Shown piece by piece: positions 1 through 5,952 of a stretch of DNA of 5,952 nt (positions are counted from its first letter, which is position 1; every line of letters starts with the position of its first letter). A program made the position numbers and the translations under genes. The stretch lies in assembly GCA_031261385.1 (NCBI GenBank), contig JAISJS010000066.1:1-5952 (forward strand), in the 5' to 3' direction. The DNA comes from Treponema sp. GTDB taxonomy: Bacteria > Spirochaetota > Spirochaetia > Treponematales > Breznakiellaceae. A model generated the notes under the pieces. That model was not told the DNA's origin. It ran no database searches and was given only the letters and a program-made list of their open reading frames with translations.

Positions 1-3000
1 CCCAACGGTCCCCGAACCGCCACCCGGGCGGTAACGTAGCCTCCGGCAAGGGCAAGATCCGGCTGCGGCGGCAGGAGGCTCCAGAGCCGGAAAAGGTCAA
101 CATACAAATCGGAAGACTGGGCGTCTATGGTGTTGGCGGTAATGGTCCCGGTGAGGGCGCCGCGTATCGGGGACGGGCTTGAAAATCCTGCATAAAAATC
201 ACCGTCCCTGTTTACCTGAAAGCGTATCATGTCACGGGGACCGCCGGAAACGGAAAGCCCGGTTTCTTCCCGGGAGAAGATCAAATCAAAGGGTTCGGCG
301 CTTTGCAGGGCGTCAAGGCGTATCTGCGTTACATGAACGGCGCCGCTGAACGAATCGAGGGCTGCGCCGATCATAAGCCAGGAATTTGACGGATTAAAGC
401 GGGCGTCCGCAGTAAGGGACAAATCGATCTGTCTGCCGGCAAATGCCCCGGTTACCTCTGCCCCTGTTTCTGCCTGCGCTTCGGCCCGGTTTATCCTGAG
501 AGAGGGCATCGCCGCCTGGAGGTCTCCAAAATCAACAGAAAGATCCCGTATGGTAAATTCTTCATCGTCAAGGCGGGCGGAGGCGGAGGCGCGCAGTTCA
601 GCGTCCTGTACCCGGGCAGTGAGGGAATTGATAGTCATCTCCGCCTGAAAAGAATTTGTTTCTTCACGGAACACCCGGACACTGCCGTCAACGACGGCGT
701 TATACACATTATCCAGAAGCCGCGCCAATTGCAGGCCCTGAACGGAAAGCTGCGCATCCAGCTGTTTTTCCCGAAAGGAAAGTTCCAGATCATAGCGTTC
801 AGCGTTTTTTTCTTCTTCAAGTACATTTGCCGTTCCGGAGATGAAAGAAAAATCCCGGCTCCACGAGGCAAGGGCCTTGCCGGACAGGGGGCCTCTGCCG
901 TCGTTAAAATAAATGAGGGGGAACAGCGCTCCGTCCTGATCAAGAGCGCCTGCGGCGCGGAAGACGGCGTTCCGGGATGCGGGAGTTGCGATATCGAGAA
1001 TTTCCAGCCGGTCCAGATCCACCGACCAAAAATCGCGGGAATCGTAGCGCAGTGACGTTAAAAAATTCAAACGGGCAAACTGTCCGCGGTACGGAATGGG
1101 AACGTCGGCGGCCTCGGCATATCCGGAAAAAATGCCGGCATCGGCGGCGCTGACATAGACCTTAAGGCCGTAAGAGCCCTGAATGCTTACCGACCGTGAA
1201 TCAAGAACCACCCCTTCAAAGTAATACGAGAGATCCTGATAATTGGCCATCATCGAAAAACTTATATCCTGGGGATCCTCATAATCGGCATAGCCGCTTA
1301 AAAGCAGTCCCCCGTCCGCCCATATAAGACGGCCCTCGTTCAGATCAAAGCGCTGATCCGTCCCCGAGACCGATATCATGCCGACCATATCGGCGGCGCC
1401 TTCATAGGCAATAACGAAGCGCGGGGCATTGTACAGAATATGCTCAAAATCGGTGGTGACAAAAATTTCGGTAGTGATTGAAAGGTTTTCCAAAACCGGA
1501 CGGACCAGGCCGCCCGCCGATACTTCGCCGGAAAACGGCCGCATCATATCGGCAATGTCCGCGGCGCTGAAAGAGTCCAGCATCGCTCTTGCCTGTATTT
1601 CCCCGGGATCGGTATCAACAGAACCGTCAAGGGCAAAGGAACTTATCCGCACATCTCCCCAGTTTTCCGTTCCGGTAAAGCGGAGGGCGGACAGGGAAAA
1701 GGTATAGCCGTCATCGGAAAGGACTACGAGGCCATCCAAAGCGGAAAGCGGCACCGGTCCGATGTTGACAGTATCCCCAAAGAGGCTGATTTCCCGTCCT
1801 TCTGTAGCGATGCTGATTTCCGCGGTAACCCCCCCTTCCCCGGACAGGCTGAAATCTTCTACAAGAAAATTTCCGTTGGGGGCAAACGGTGAAAACCCTA
1901 TATTCCCCCGGAAAGCGAGTTCTCCCCGGGGGCCCTTAAAGGGAATGGAGCCGGAAGCCCCGATGTTTCCCGGCACACTGAAATGAAACTGCTCTACATT
2001 GATACGGCGTTCATCTCCCTCCGCCTTGATTGCAAAGGAAGTTCCGCCCAGGGGGCTGCCGGAAGGAACGGCGCCGGCAAGATCCGAATGGTATTGAAAT
2101 TTTTCCCGGATGTTTCCGTCCAGCGAAACGCTTCCCGAACTTACCATATCGAGCCACGGGTTGTATTCGTTCCAGGCGCCCGAAAGGGAGAGAAAATCCT
2201 TAAAGAGAAATTCCCGGCATGAAAAACCGGCTGCTATATCCCCGCTTTTTATCCCATAGTCCACTGAAATTTCGTAGGGCAGGCGCCTGTCGGGTTTTCG
2301 GAGGGCAAGGGTACTATTCGCAAGATCAATGGTGAAGGTCTGGGAGCGGAACCGGAACAGATCCCCTGAAAGGGACGGTATCGTGATGACGGCGTTTCCT
2401 TCCTCAAGATTGGCGGCGAGTTCCCCGGATACTTTGACATTTATCTGCGCGGTAAAGGGATCGGCAAAGAGGCCCGCAACGGAAATCCCCGCGCTCCATT
2501 TGCCCTGTCCCCTGATCCAATGATCTGAGGCAGAAAGATCGAAGCGTACCCCCCGGGCAATATACCGGTTTAGCCCATCGACAATGGAACATTGACCGTT
2601 CCGTATTCTGAAAAGGACATTGTCACCGAGCAGAGCGGTAAGGGATACCGGTGCATCGCTTTGGTTTGGCTGCCGGTTCTGCGCCGTTTTTTGTCCGGCG
2701 GAAAAAAGGTCGAACAGTTCCCGGTCTTTTTTCAGATCCAGGTTGATTACCGGTGTATCAAGCCGTACCGAATGGATGGCCTGTACCTTGTTTCTGATTA
2801 AATCCAATAATGAATAGGAAACACGGAACCGCGATACCGAAAGCACCGGTACGCCGCCGGACCCTGCGATACGGAGATCCCGTATATCAAGAAAGCCAAA
2901 AATCGATGGGCTGATGGAGGAATAGGATATTTCCCTGCCAAGGTAGTTTTCCGCCTTGCCTATCAATTCATCGCGAAATTGCTCCATTTGCAGGCGAATA

Positions 3001-3131
3001 CTCTGCCGGATTGGGCTTAGGGCAAGGGCGGAAATTACCACAAGTGACGCGAAAATGAGAAATCCGGAACTTATGCGGATTAGCGGGTGGAATTTCCTGT
3101 TTTTTTCAGCGCCTGTCACTCTATCGACCAT
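1..3131 (-). CDS. tamB: TamB/AsmA-like envelope translocation protein, N-terminal ~1043 residues (3' end beyond window)
   Basis: I checked this frame line by line on the minus strand and found no stop from the ATG at 3131-3129 to the left edge, so the gene is truncated only by the window. Residues 1-19 are basic and polar, and residues ~20-41 (GFLIFASLVVISALAL core) form one membrane anchor. The rest is a long stretch of alternating polar/hydrophobic beta-strand sequence, rich in Gly, Ser, Asp and Leu and nearly free of Cys, with no catalytic motif. That architecture is typical of TamB/AsmA-like proteins: an inner-membrane anchor plus an elongated periplasmic beta-groove that assists outer-membrane protein assembly or lipid transfer. 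The defining C-terminal DUF490/TamB domain would lie outside the window, so another AsmA-like protein is possible. The start is fixed by an in-frame TGA at 3143-3141; no good Shine-Dalgarno precedes it. It is divergent from tmk. In Borrelia and T. pallidum, tamB sits next to bamA, so bamA could follow to the left (inference). Confidence 0.72.
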   Translation of the reverse strand, partial: MVDRVTGAEKNRKFHPLIRISSGFLIFASLVVISALALSPIRQSIRLQMEQFRDELIGKAENYLGREISYSSISPSIFGFLDIRDLRIAGSGGVPVLSVSRFRVSYSLLDLIRNKVQAIHSVRLDTPVINLDLKKDRELFDLFSAGQKTAQNRQPNQSDAPVSLTALLGDNVLFRIRNGQCSIVDGLNRYIARGVRFDLSASDHWIRGQGKWSAGISVAGLFADPFTAQINVKVSGELAANLEEGNAVITIPSLSGDLFRFRSQTFTIDLANSTLALRKPDRRLPYEISVDYGIKSGDIAAGFSCREFLFKDFLSLSGAWNEYNPWLDMVSSGSVSLDGNIREKFQYHSDLAGAVPSGSPLGGTSFAIKAEGDERRINVEQFHFSVPGNIGASGSIPFKGPRGELAFRGNIGFSPFAPNGNFLVEDFSLSGEGGVTAEISIATEGREISLFGDTVNIGPVPLSALDGLVVLSDDGYTFSLSALRFTGTENWGDVRISSFALDGSVDTDPGEIQARAMLDSFSAADIADMMRPFSGEVSAGGLVRPVLENLSITTEIFVTTDFEHILYNAPRFVIAYEGAADMVGMISVSGTDQRFDLNEGRLIWADGGLLLSGYADYEDPQDISFSMMANYQDLSYYFEGVVLDSRSVSIQGSYGLKVYVSAADAGIFSGYAEAADVPIPYRGQFARLNFLTSLRYDSRDFWSVDLDRLEILDIATPASRNAVFRAAGALDQDGALFPLIYFNDGRGPLSGKALASWSRDFSFISGTANVLEEEKNAERYDLELSFREKQLDAQLSVQGLQLARLLDNVYNAVVDGSVRVFREETNSFQAEMTINSLTARVQDAELRASASARLDDEEFTIRDLSVDFGDLQAAMPSLRINRAEAQAETGAEVTGAFAGRQIDLSLTADARFNPSNSWLMIGAALDSFSGAVHVTQIRLDALQSAEPFDLIFSREETGLSVSGGPRDMIRFQVNRDGDFYAGFSSPSPIRGALTGTITANTIDAQSSDLYVDLFRLWSLLPPQPDLALAGGYVTARVAVRGPL

Positions 3132-3169
3132 ACCACATTTTCATGATATATAAAATATGGGGAAATAAC
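3132..3169. promoter_or_regulatory. Short divergent intergenic region, probable promoter(s) for tamB-like gene and tmk
   Basis: Only 38 bp separate the two divergent start codons. The block 3141-3158 is almost pure A/T (two G/C in 18), in sharp contrast to the surrounding coding DNA. It contains -10-like hexamers on the plus strand (TATAAA at 3149-3154, TAAAAT at 3151-3156) and AT-rich alternatives on the minus strand. No convincing -35 box is visible. A plus-strand start from these hexamers would leave a very short leader that cuts into the tmk ribosome binding site, so the real promoters may lie partly inside the neighbouring coding sequence. The exact elements are therefore uncertain; only the divergent arrangement is clear. 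Confidence 0.35.
3159..3163 (+). promoter_or_regulatory. Ribosome binding site of tmk
   Basis: GGGGA lies 6 nt before the ATG at 3170. It decides the start: an in-frame ATG at 3143 would add nine residues (MIYKIWGNN) but has no such site, and the shorter protein begins just before the P-loop as dTMP kinases normally do. Confidence 0.6.
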
Positions 3170-3805
3170 ATGGAAATATTATCAAATTTTGCCGTTTTTG
3201 AGGGCTGTGACGGAAGCGGTACCACTACCCAGCTTGCATTGCTGGAAAAACGCCTTGGACTTCCGGCAAAAAACCAGGCGGCGCCCCGGTTTTTTCCCAC
3301 TTTTGAGCCTACTCGAGGCCCGGCGGGCCTGCTTATCCGGCGCGCCCTGAAAAAAGAAATTGTCCTTCTTCCCGATACCCTTGCCCGGCTTTTTGCGGCG
3401 GACCGTACCGAACATCTGTATGCATCAGGCGGGGTTCTTGCACATACCGGGGCGGGGGAACTGGTGGTCTCTGACCGGTATGTGCTTTCGTCCCTGGTGT
3501 ACCAGGGTATTGAATGCGGTGAGGAACTCCCCGCCGCCCTGAACGCCGCCTTTCCCGCCCCCGAATTGCTTGTTTTTTTCGATTTGGATCCGGTGATTGC
3601 CCGTGAGCGCCTGCAAAGCAGGGCTGCCCTGGAAATATACGAGTACCTGGAATTTCAGACTTTAGTCCGCGAACGCTACCATGCCCTGCTCCCCGCCTGC
3701 CGTGAATCAGGCAGCAGGGTGGAAATTATCGACGCATCAAAGAGGCCGGAAGAAGTTGCGGAAGAAGTGTGGAGCGCACTGCAAAAAATGCCGATATTTG
3801 AATAA
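3170..3805 (+). CDS. tmk: Thymidylate kinase (dTMP kinase)
   Basis: This 211-residue protein is the usual length for bacterial Tmk, which phosphorylates dTMP to dTDP with ATP in the cytoplasm, an essential step towards dTTP. Motifs appear in the family order: beta-1 and P-loop FEGCDGSGTTTQ (residues 10-21), TFEPTRGP (44-51, counterpart of TREPGGT), FAADRTEH (75-82), the dTMP-binding SDRYVLSSLVYQG (101-113), the strand LLVFFDLDP (133-141), and a LID with R151 and E158 followed by LVRERY (165-170). Two oddities stand out. The P-loop Lys of GxxxxGK[ST] is Thr18. The LID motif usually reading LDRxE is LEIYE, losing one Arg. All other signature positions are intact and the frame is clean, so I read it as a functional, diverged enzyme rather than a pseudogene. 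It is probably co-transcribed with the exported protein 19 bp downstream. Confidence 0.93.
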   Translation: MEILSNFAVFEGCDGSGTTTQLALLEKRLGLPAKNQAAPRFFPTFEPTRGPAGLLIRRALKKEIVLLPDTLARLFAADRTEHLYASGGVLAHTGAGELVVSDRYVLSSLVYQGIECGEELPAALNAAFPAPELLVFFDLDPVIARERLQSRAALEIYEYLEFQTLVRERYHALLPACRESGSRVEIIDASKRPEEVAEEVWSALQKMPIFE

Positions 3806-3814
3806 TATTACCGC

Positions 3815-3824
3815 AAAAGGAAAG
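3815..3824 (+). promoter_or_regulatory. Purine-rich ribosome binding site of the exported protein gene
   Basis: AAAAGGAAAG sits between the tmk stop codon and the next gene. Its GGA core is only 3 nt from the ATG at 3825 but 9 nt from the in-frame ATG at 3831, so the second ATG may be the true start. The difference is two residues (Met-Lys). Confidence 0.5.
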
Positions 3825-4460
3825 ATGAAGATGGGGAGTGGCAAGTTAAAAACTGTTTTAGGGATTTTGCTGGCGGGTAGTATTTTTTCAATTTCTGCGC
3901 CGCCGCTTGACGCGTATTATGTCACGTACAAGGAACAGTATTTCCGGCTCTATCATCTGCACTATATCCAGTATCCCGATGACACAATGGAAAATATCTA
4001 CTGGCTAGAAAAGGCGATGAAAGCGGATTTTGCCAACCCGCTCTACGCGATGACGCATATCGAAAATGAAGCCCAATGGGAAAAATACCGCTATCTTTTT
4101 AACATGCACATCAACCTTAAGCTCATTGAGCAGTACCTTTTTTTGGGAAACAAGTGGAACAAACGCACGGCGTATTTTTACAATGCCCCCTGGAAAGCGC
4201 AGAATCTTCTGAGTCTTGAAACTGCCGAGCAATGCTACCGCACGGCGCTGTATTACTGGAATGAGGCCCAAACCTGGGCGGAAAAAGCGCAGGAACGCCG
4301 GTTCCGTTTTATCAACTTACAGAAGGTTCAGTTCTGGGAAGATGAGGCAGGCCGCATGGAAACAAAAGATCTGGATTACGAAAAAACGATCAACCGTGAA
4401 CTTGCCCTTCTCCAAAATGTCCGCGAAAAATTTCTGGCGATGGATGAGAATACCTACTGA
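3825..4460 (+). CDS. Exported Tyr/Trp-rich helical protein of unknown function
   Basis: The 211-residue product starts with a classic signal sequence: lysines at residues 2, 7 and 9, then a hydrophobic core (VLGILLAGSIFSIS, residues 11-24) and a likely signal peptidase I site near residue 30 (PLDA before YYV). There is no lipobox Cys, so it should be a soluble periplasmic protein or remain anchored by the leader. The mature part looks all-helical and is unusually aromatic, with 19 Tyr and 7 Trp. Residues ~56-70, ~96-108, ~130-155 and ~185-206 resemble amphipathic helices, vaguely like helical-repeat folds, but no repeat register is convincing. It has one Cys (137). I do not recognise a named family; it resembles conserved hypothetical proteins of treponemes, from memory only. 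It follows tmk by 19 bp on the same strand, so an operon is likely although a functional link is not evident. The longer in-frame extension into tmk was rejected because it would precede the signal peptide. Confidence 0.8.
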   Translation: MKMGSGKLKTVLGILLAGSIFSISAPPLDAYYVTYKEQYFRLYHLHYIQYPDDTMENIYWLEKAMKADFANPLYAMTHIENEAQWEKYRYLFNMHINLKLIEQYLFLGNKWNKRTAYFYNAPWKAQNLLSLETAEQCYRTALYYWNEAQTWAEKAQERRFRFINLQKVQFWEDEAGRMETKDLDYEKTINRELALLQNVREKFLAMDENTY

Positions 4461-4491
4461 ATAAATTCCGGCCACGTATGTTTTGGGTATC

Positions 4492-4550
4492 GGCCCCGCA
4501 TTTCCCTGCGCAGTAAAGGCATACGCTAAAACAGTTCGCCCTGCGGGGCC
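4492..4550 (+). terminator. GC-rich inverted repeat between convergent genes, possible terminator
   Basis: GGCCCCGCA at 4492-4500 is perfectly complementary to TGCGGGGCC at 4542-4550, giving a 9-bp stem with a 41-nt loop. It is followed on the plus strand by TTTT (4551-4554). Its position, after the stop of the exported-protein gene and overlapping the last codons of ligA, fits termination of the tmk operon. Against this, the loop is long and the T-run short. On the minus strand the stem is not followed by a T-run. A small palindrome CTGCGCAG (4506-4513) lies in the loop. Nothing else is visible in the gap 4461-4525. Confidence 0.35.
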
Positions 4551-5952
4551 TTTTCTGCTGCGCCTGACTTTTTAAGAATTGCCAGGAATTGTCCTTCGTC
4601 AATGATTGGCACGCCGAGTTCATGGGCCTTCCTGTTTTTTGACGAACCTGATTCCGGATCGTTGGTCACCAGGTACGAAAGTCCTTTTACCACCGATGAT
4701 TTTGACGAGGCCCCCAGAGCTTTTATTTTTTCCTCAGCCTGGTTCCGCTTCATCGACTCCAGCTCGCCGGTAAAGCAGAATGAAAGGCCCCGCAGGGGCT
4801 GTGCTTCCGCGGCAGGCGGGAGGGCTATGCTGATGATGCCTGAGGCAAGGACTGCGTCCATATCGGCGGCAGTTTCGACAAGGCCGTCGACAATGGTTTT
4901 TGCGGTGATGTCTCCAAGGCCGTAGACGGCGGCAAGAACCGGAACAGAAGCGGCGCGGAGCTTTTGGAGGGTGTTATGTCCTGCTTCCGTTACCTTTTCC
5001 ATCGTCGTTTCCGCAACCCCTTCAAGATCAAAGCCCGCAATGAATGAGGCAAGTGACAGCTCCCGCTTTGCCTGAATGTGCCGTATCACCTTTGCGGCGG
5101 AAAGCTCCCCCATGCGGTCATATTCGGCAAGTTCCGCCGCCGTAAGGGTATACAGTTCCTGAATATGCTGCACCCGTTTCTTTTCAAAAAGCTGGCGGAT
5201 AAGTTTTTCTCCAAGCTCCCGTATGTCCAAAACCTGCACCCATTTTTCAAGCCGGTGGTGCAGCCGCTTTGGGCACAGGGCATTCGGACAAAAAAGCCGG
5301 GTCCCCCCGTCAACCAATTCAGAGCCGCAGGCGGAACAGGTTACGGGAAACGTAATTTCAGTTAACGCTTCATTGTCCTTGCCACCGGCGGCAAGCCCTT
5401 CAATTTTTGGGATGATTTCTCCGCGTTTGACTATCACCACTTTGGACCCGATTTCCAGGCCCAGGGCGCGAATCATGTCGGGGTTATTGAGGTTGGCCCG
5501 CTGAACGGTGGTTCCCGCAATGCGCACCGGATCAACGACGCCGATGGGCGTATAGGTGGCCCCCGATTCACTCCACTCAACCTGCCGGAGCACACTCACC
5601 GCGGCTTCCAGCTCAAATTTAAAGGCGATTTGTTTTTCGGGACGGGTTCGCCGCAAGTCCGCCATATCTATATCCGGGTCTTTTATAACAAGCCCGTCTA
5701 TGTCAACGGGAAGGGAGTCCCGCTGCGCCGCAACTTTTTCACGGTAGGCAATAATCTCCGCCGGATCGGAAAACACTTTGGTAACGGTAACTTCAAAGCC
5801 CTGCTTTTCGAGCCAGGCAATTTTCTGGTTTTCATCGGCAAAAAAAAAGTCGTTTGTTGTTTCTGTTGCATCATAGGAAATAAAATTTAAATCTTCACAG
5901 CCCTGTCCGTCTTTACGGCGCATGATCCCGTTGGCGGCATTGCGGCAGTTTG
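4526..5952 (-). CDS. ligA: NAD+-dependent DNA ligase, C-terminal ~474 residues (5' end beyond window)
   Basis: LigA seals nicks in duplex DNA using NAD+ in replication and repair. The frame continues through the right edge, so the Met at 5923 is internal: upstream residues read NCRNAANGIMRR, the conserved adenylation-domain segment seen near residue 200 in other LigA. The KxDG lysine is outside the window. In order: the nucleotide-binding strand DIDGLVIK (about 5679-5704), IAFKFE at the end of the adenylation domain, an OB fold (YTPIGVVDPVRIAGTTVQRA, then GSKVVIVKRGEIIPKI), a four-Cys zinc finger (CSAC ... CPNALC, about 5266-5337), helix-hairpin-helix repeats (LGEKLIRQLF; YDRMGELSAAKVI; VYGLGDITAKTI), and a C-terminal BRCT domain (about 4560-4805) with FCFTGEL and the end GELF. 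With ~200 missing residues, total length would be near the usual ~670. All domains are present and undisturbed. It converges on the exported-protein gene with a 65-bp gap. Confidence 0.96.
   Translation of the reverse strand, partial: NCRNAANGIMRRKDGQGCEDLNFISYDATETTNDFFFADENQKIAWLEKQGFEVTVTKVFSDPAEIIAYREKVAAQRDSLPVDIDGLVIKDPDIDMADLRRTRPEKQIAFKFELEAAVSVLRQVEWSESGATYTPIGVVDPVRIAGTTVQRANLNNPDMIRALGLEIGSKVVIVKRGEIIPKIEGLAAGGKDNEALTEITFPVTCSACGSELVDGGTRLFCPNALCPKRLHHRLEKWVQVLDIRELGEKLIRQLFEKKRVQHIQELYTLTAAELAEYDRMGELSAAKVIRHIQAKRELSLASFIAGFDLEGVAETTMEKVTEAGHNTLQKLRAASVPVLAAVYGLGDITAKTIVDGLVETAADMDAVLASGIISIALPPAAEAQPLRGLSFCFTGELESMKRNQAEEKIKALGASSKSSVVKGLSYLVTNDPESGSSKNRKAHELGVPIIDEGQFLAILKKSGAAEKAPQGELF

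Noticed and set aside
567..584. Short GGCGGA tandem repeat
   Set aside because: Only two to three imperfect units; it encodes an Ala-Ser-rich stretch of the TamB-like protein and is explained by codon use.
635..943. Open frame of about 100 codons on the minus strand in a second register inside the tamB-like gene
   Set aside because: It lies wholly within the continuous TamB-like frame on the same strand, has no ribosome binding site and its product is low-complexity and unlike a protein domain.
656..2817. Several plus-strand open frames of 60-110 codons (for example 729-1055, 1429-1707, 1983-2222, 2592-2801)
   Set aside because: They are antisense to the 1043-codon TamB-like frame, have no ribosome binding sites or recognisable domains, and arise from its GC-rich codon pattern.
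3182..3616. Minus-strand open frames opposite tmk
   Set aside because: tmk is identified by its motifs; the antisense products show no domain and no initiation signals.
3681..3824. In-frame N-terminal extension of the exported-protein gene into the 3' end of tmk
   Set aside because: It would put 48 residues in front of a clear signal peptide, and the purine-rich ribosome binding site at 3815-3824 supports the start at 3825 or 3831.
4602..5890. Plus-strand open frames opposite ligA (for example 4602-4925, 5078-5365, 5630-5890)
   Set aside because: They are shadows of ligA, whose domains are unmistakable through the whole stretch.
5921..5923. ATG at 5923 as the start of a 465-residue LigA
   Set aside because: The frame stays open to the window edge and the upstream residues (NCRNAANGI) belong to the conserved LigA adenylation domain.
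1..5952. Search for CRISPR arrays, tRNA/rRNA genes, insertion sequences, toxin-antitoxin pairs, riboswitches or phage genes
   Set aside because: No regularly spaced repeats, tRNA-like folds, transposase motifs or long intergenic leaders are visible; nearly all bases are coding.

Overview
The window looks like ordinary chromosomal DNA from a spirochaete, most likely a Treponema-type organism with a moderate G+C genome (about half G+C by eye, richer in the coding parts). That call rests on protein character: a very long TamB-like protein with one N-terminal anchor, a dTMP kinase with a non-standard P-loop, a Tyr/Trp-rich exported protein that resembles treponemal conserved hypotheticals, and a LigA whose adenylation-domain motif reads RNAANGIMRRKDG. 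All of this comes from reading the sequence and memory, not from a search, so the genus is an inference.

Layout. Positions 1-3131 (minus strand) are one uninterrupted reading frame that runs off the left edge. It is the first ~1043 residues of a TamB/AsmA-like envelope protein. A 38-bp AT-rich divergent gap follows. Positions 3170-3805 (plus) encode dTMP kinase (tmk), and 19 bp later 3825-4460 (plus) encode a small exported helical protein of unknown function, probably in the same operon. A 65-bp convergent gap holds one arm of a GC-rich inverted repeat whose other arm lies in the last codons of ligA. Positions 4526-5952 (minus) are the C-terminal two thirds of NAD+-dependent DNA ligase (ligA), which runs off the right edge.

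How the genes work together. No single pathway links them. Tmk (dTDP supply) and LigA (nick sealing) are DNA-metabolism housekeeping genes. The TamB-like protein belongs to outer-envelope biogenesis or lipid/protein transport, and the small hypothetical protein is probably periplasmic. Coding density is very high and there are no RNA genes, mobile elements, CRISPR arrays or long repeats that I can support.

I did not find a new multi-gene system. The points most worth checking are the dTMP kinase active site (P-loop Lys replaced by Thr, altered LID), the unannotated exported protein paired with tmk, and the regulatory arrangement in the two short intergenic gaps.
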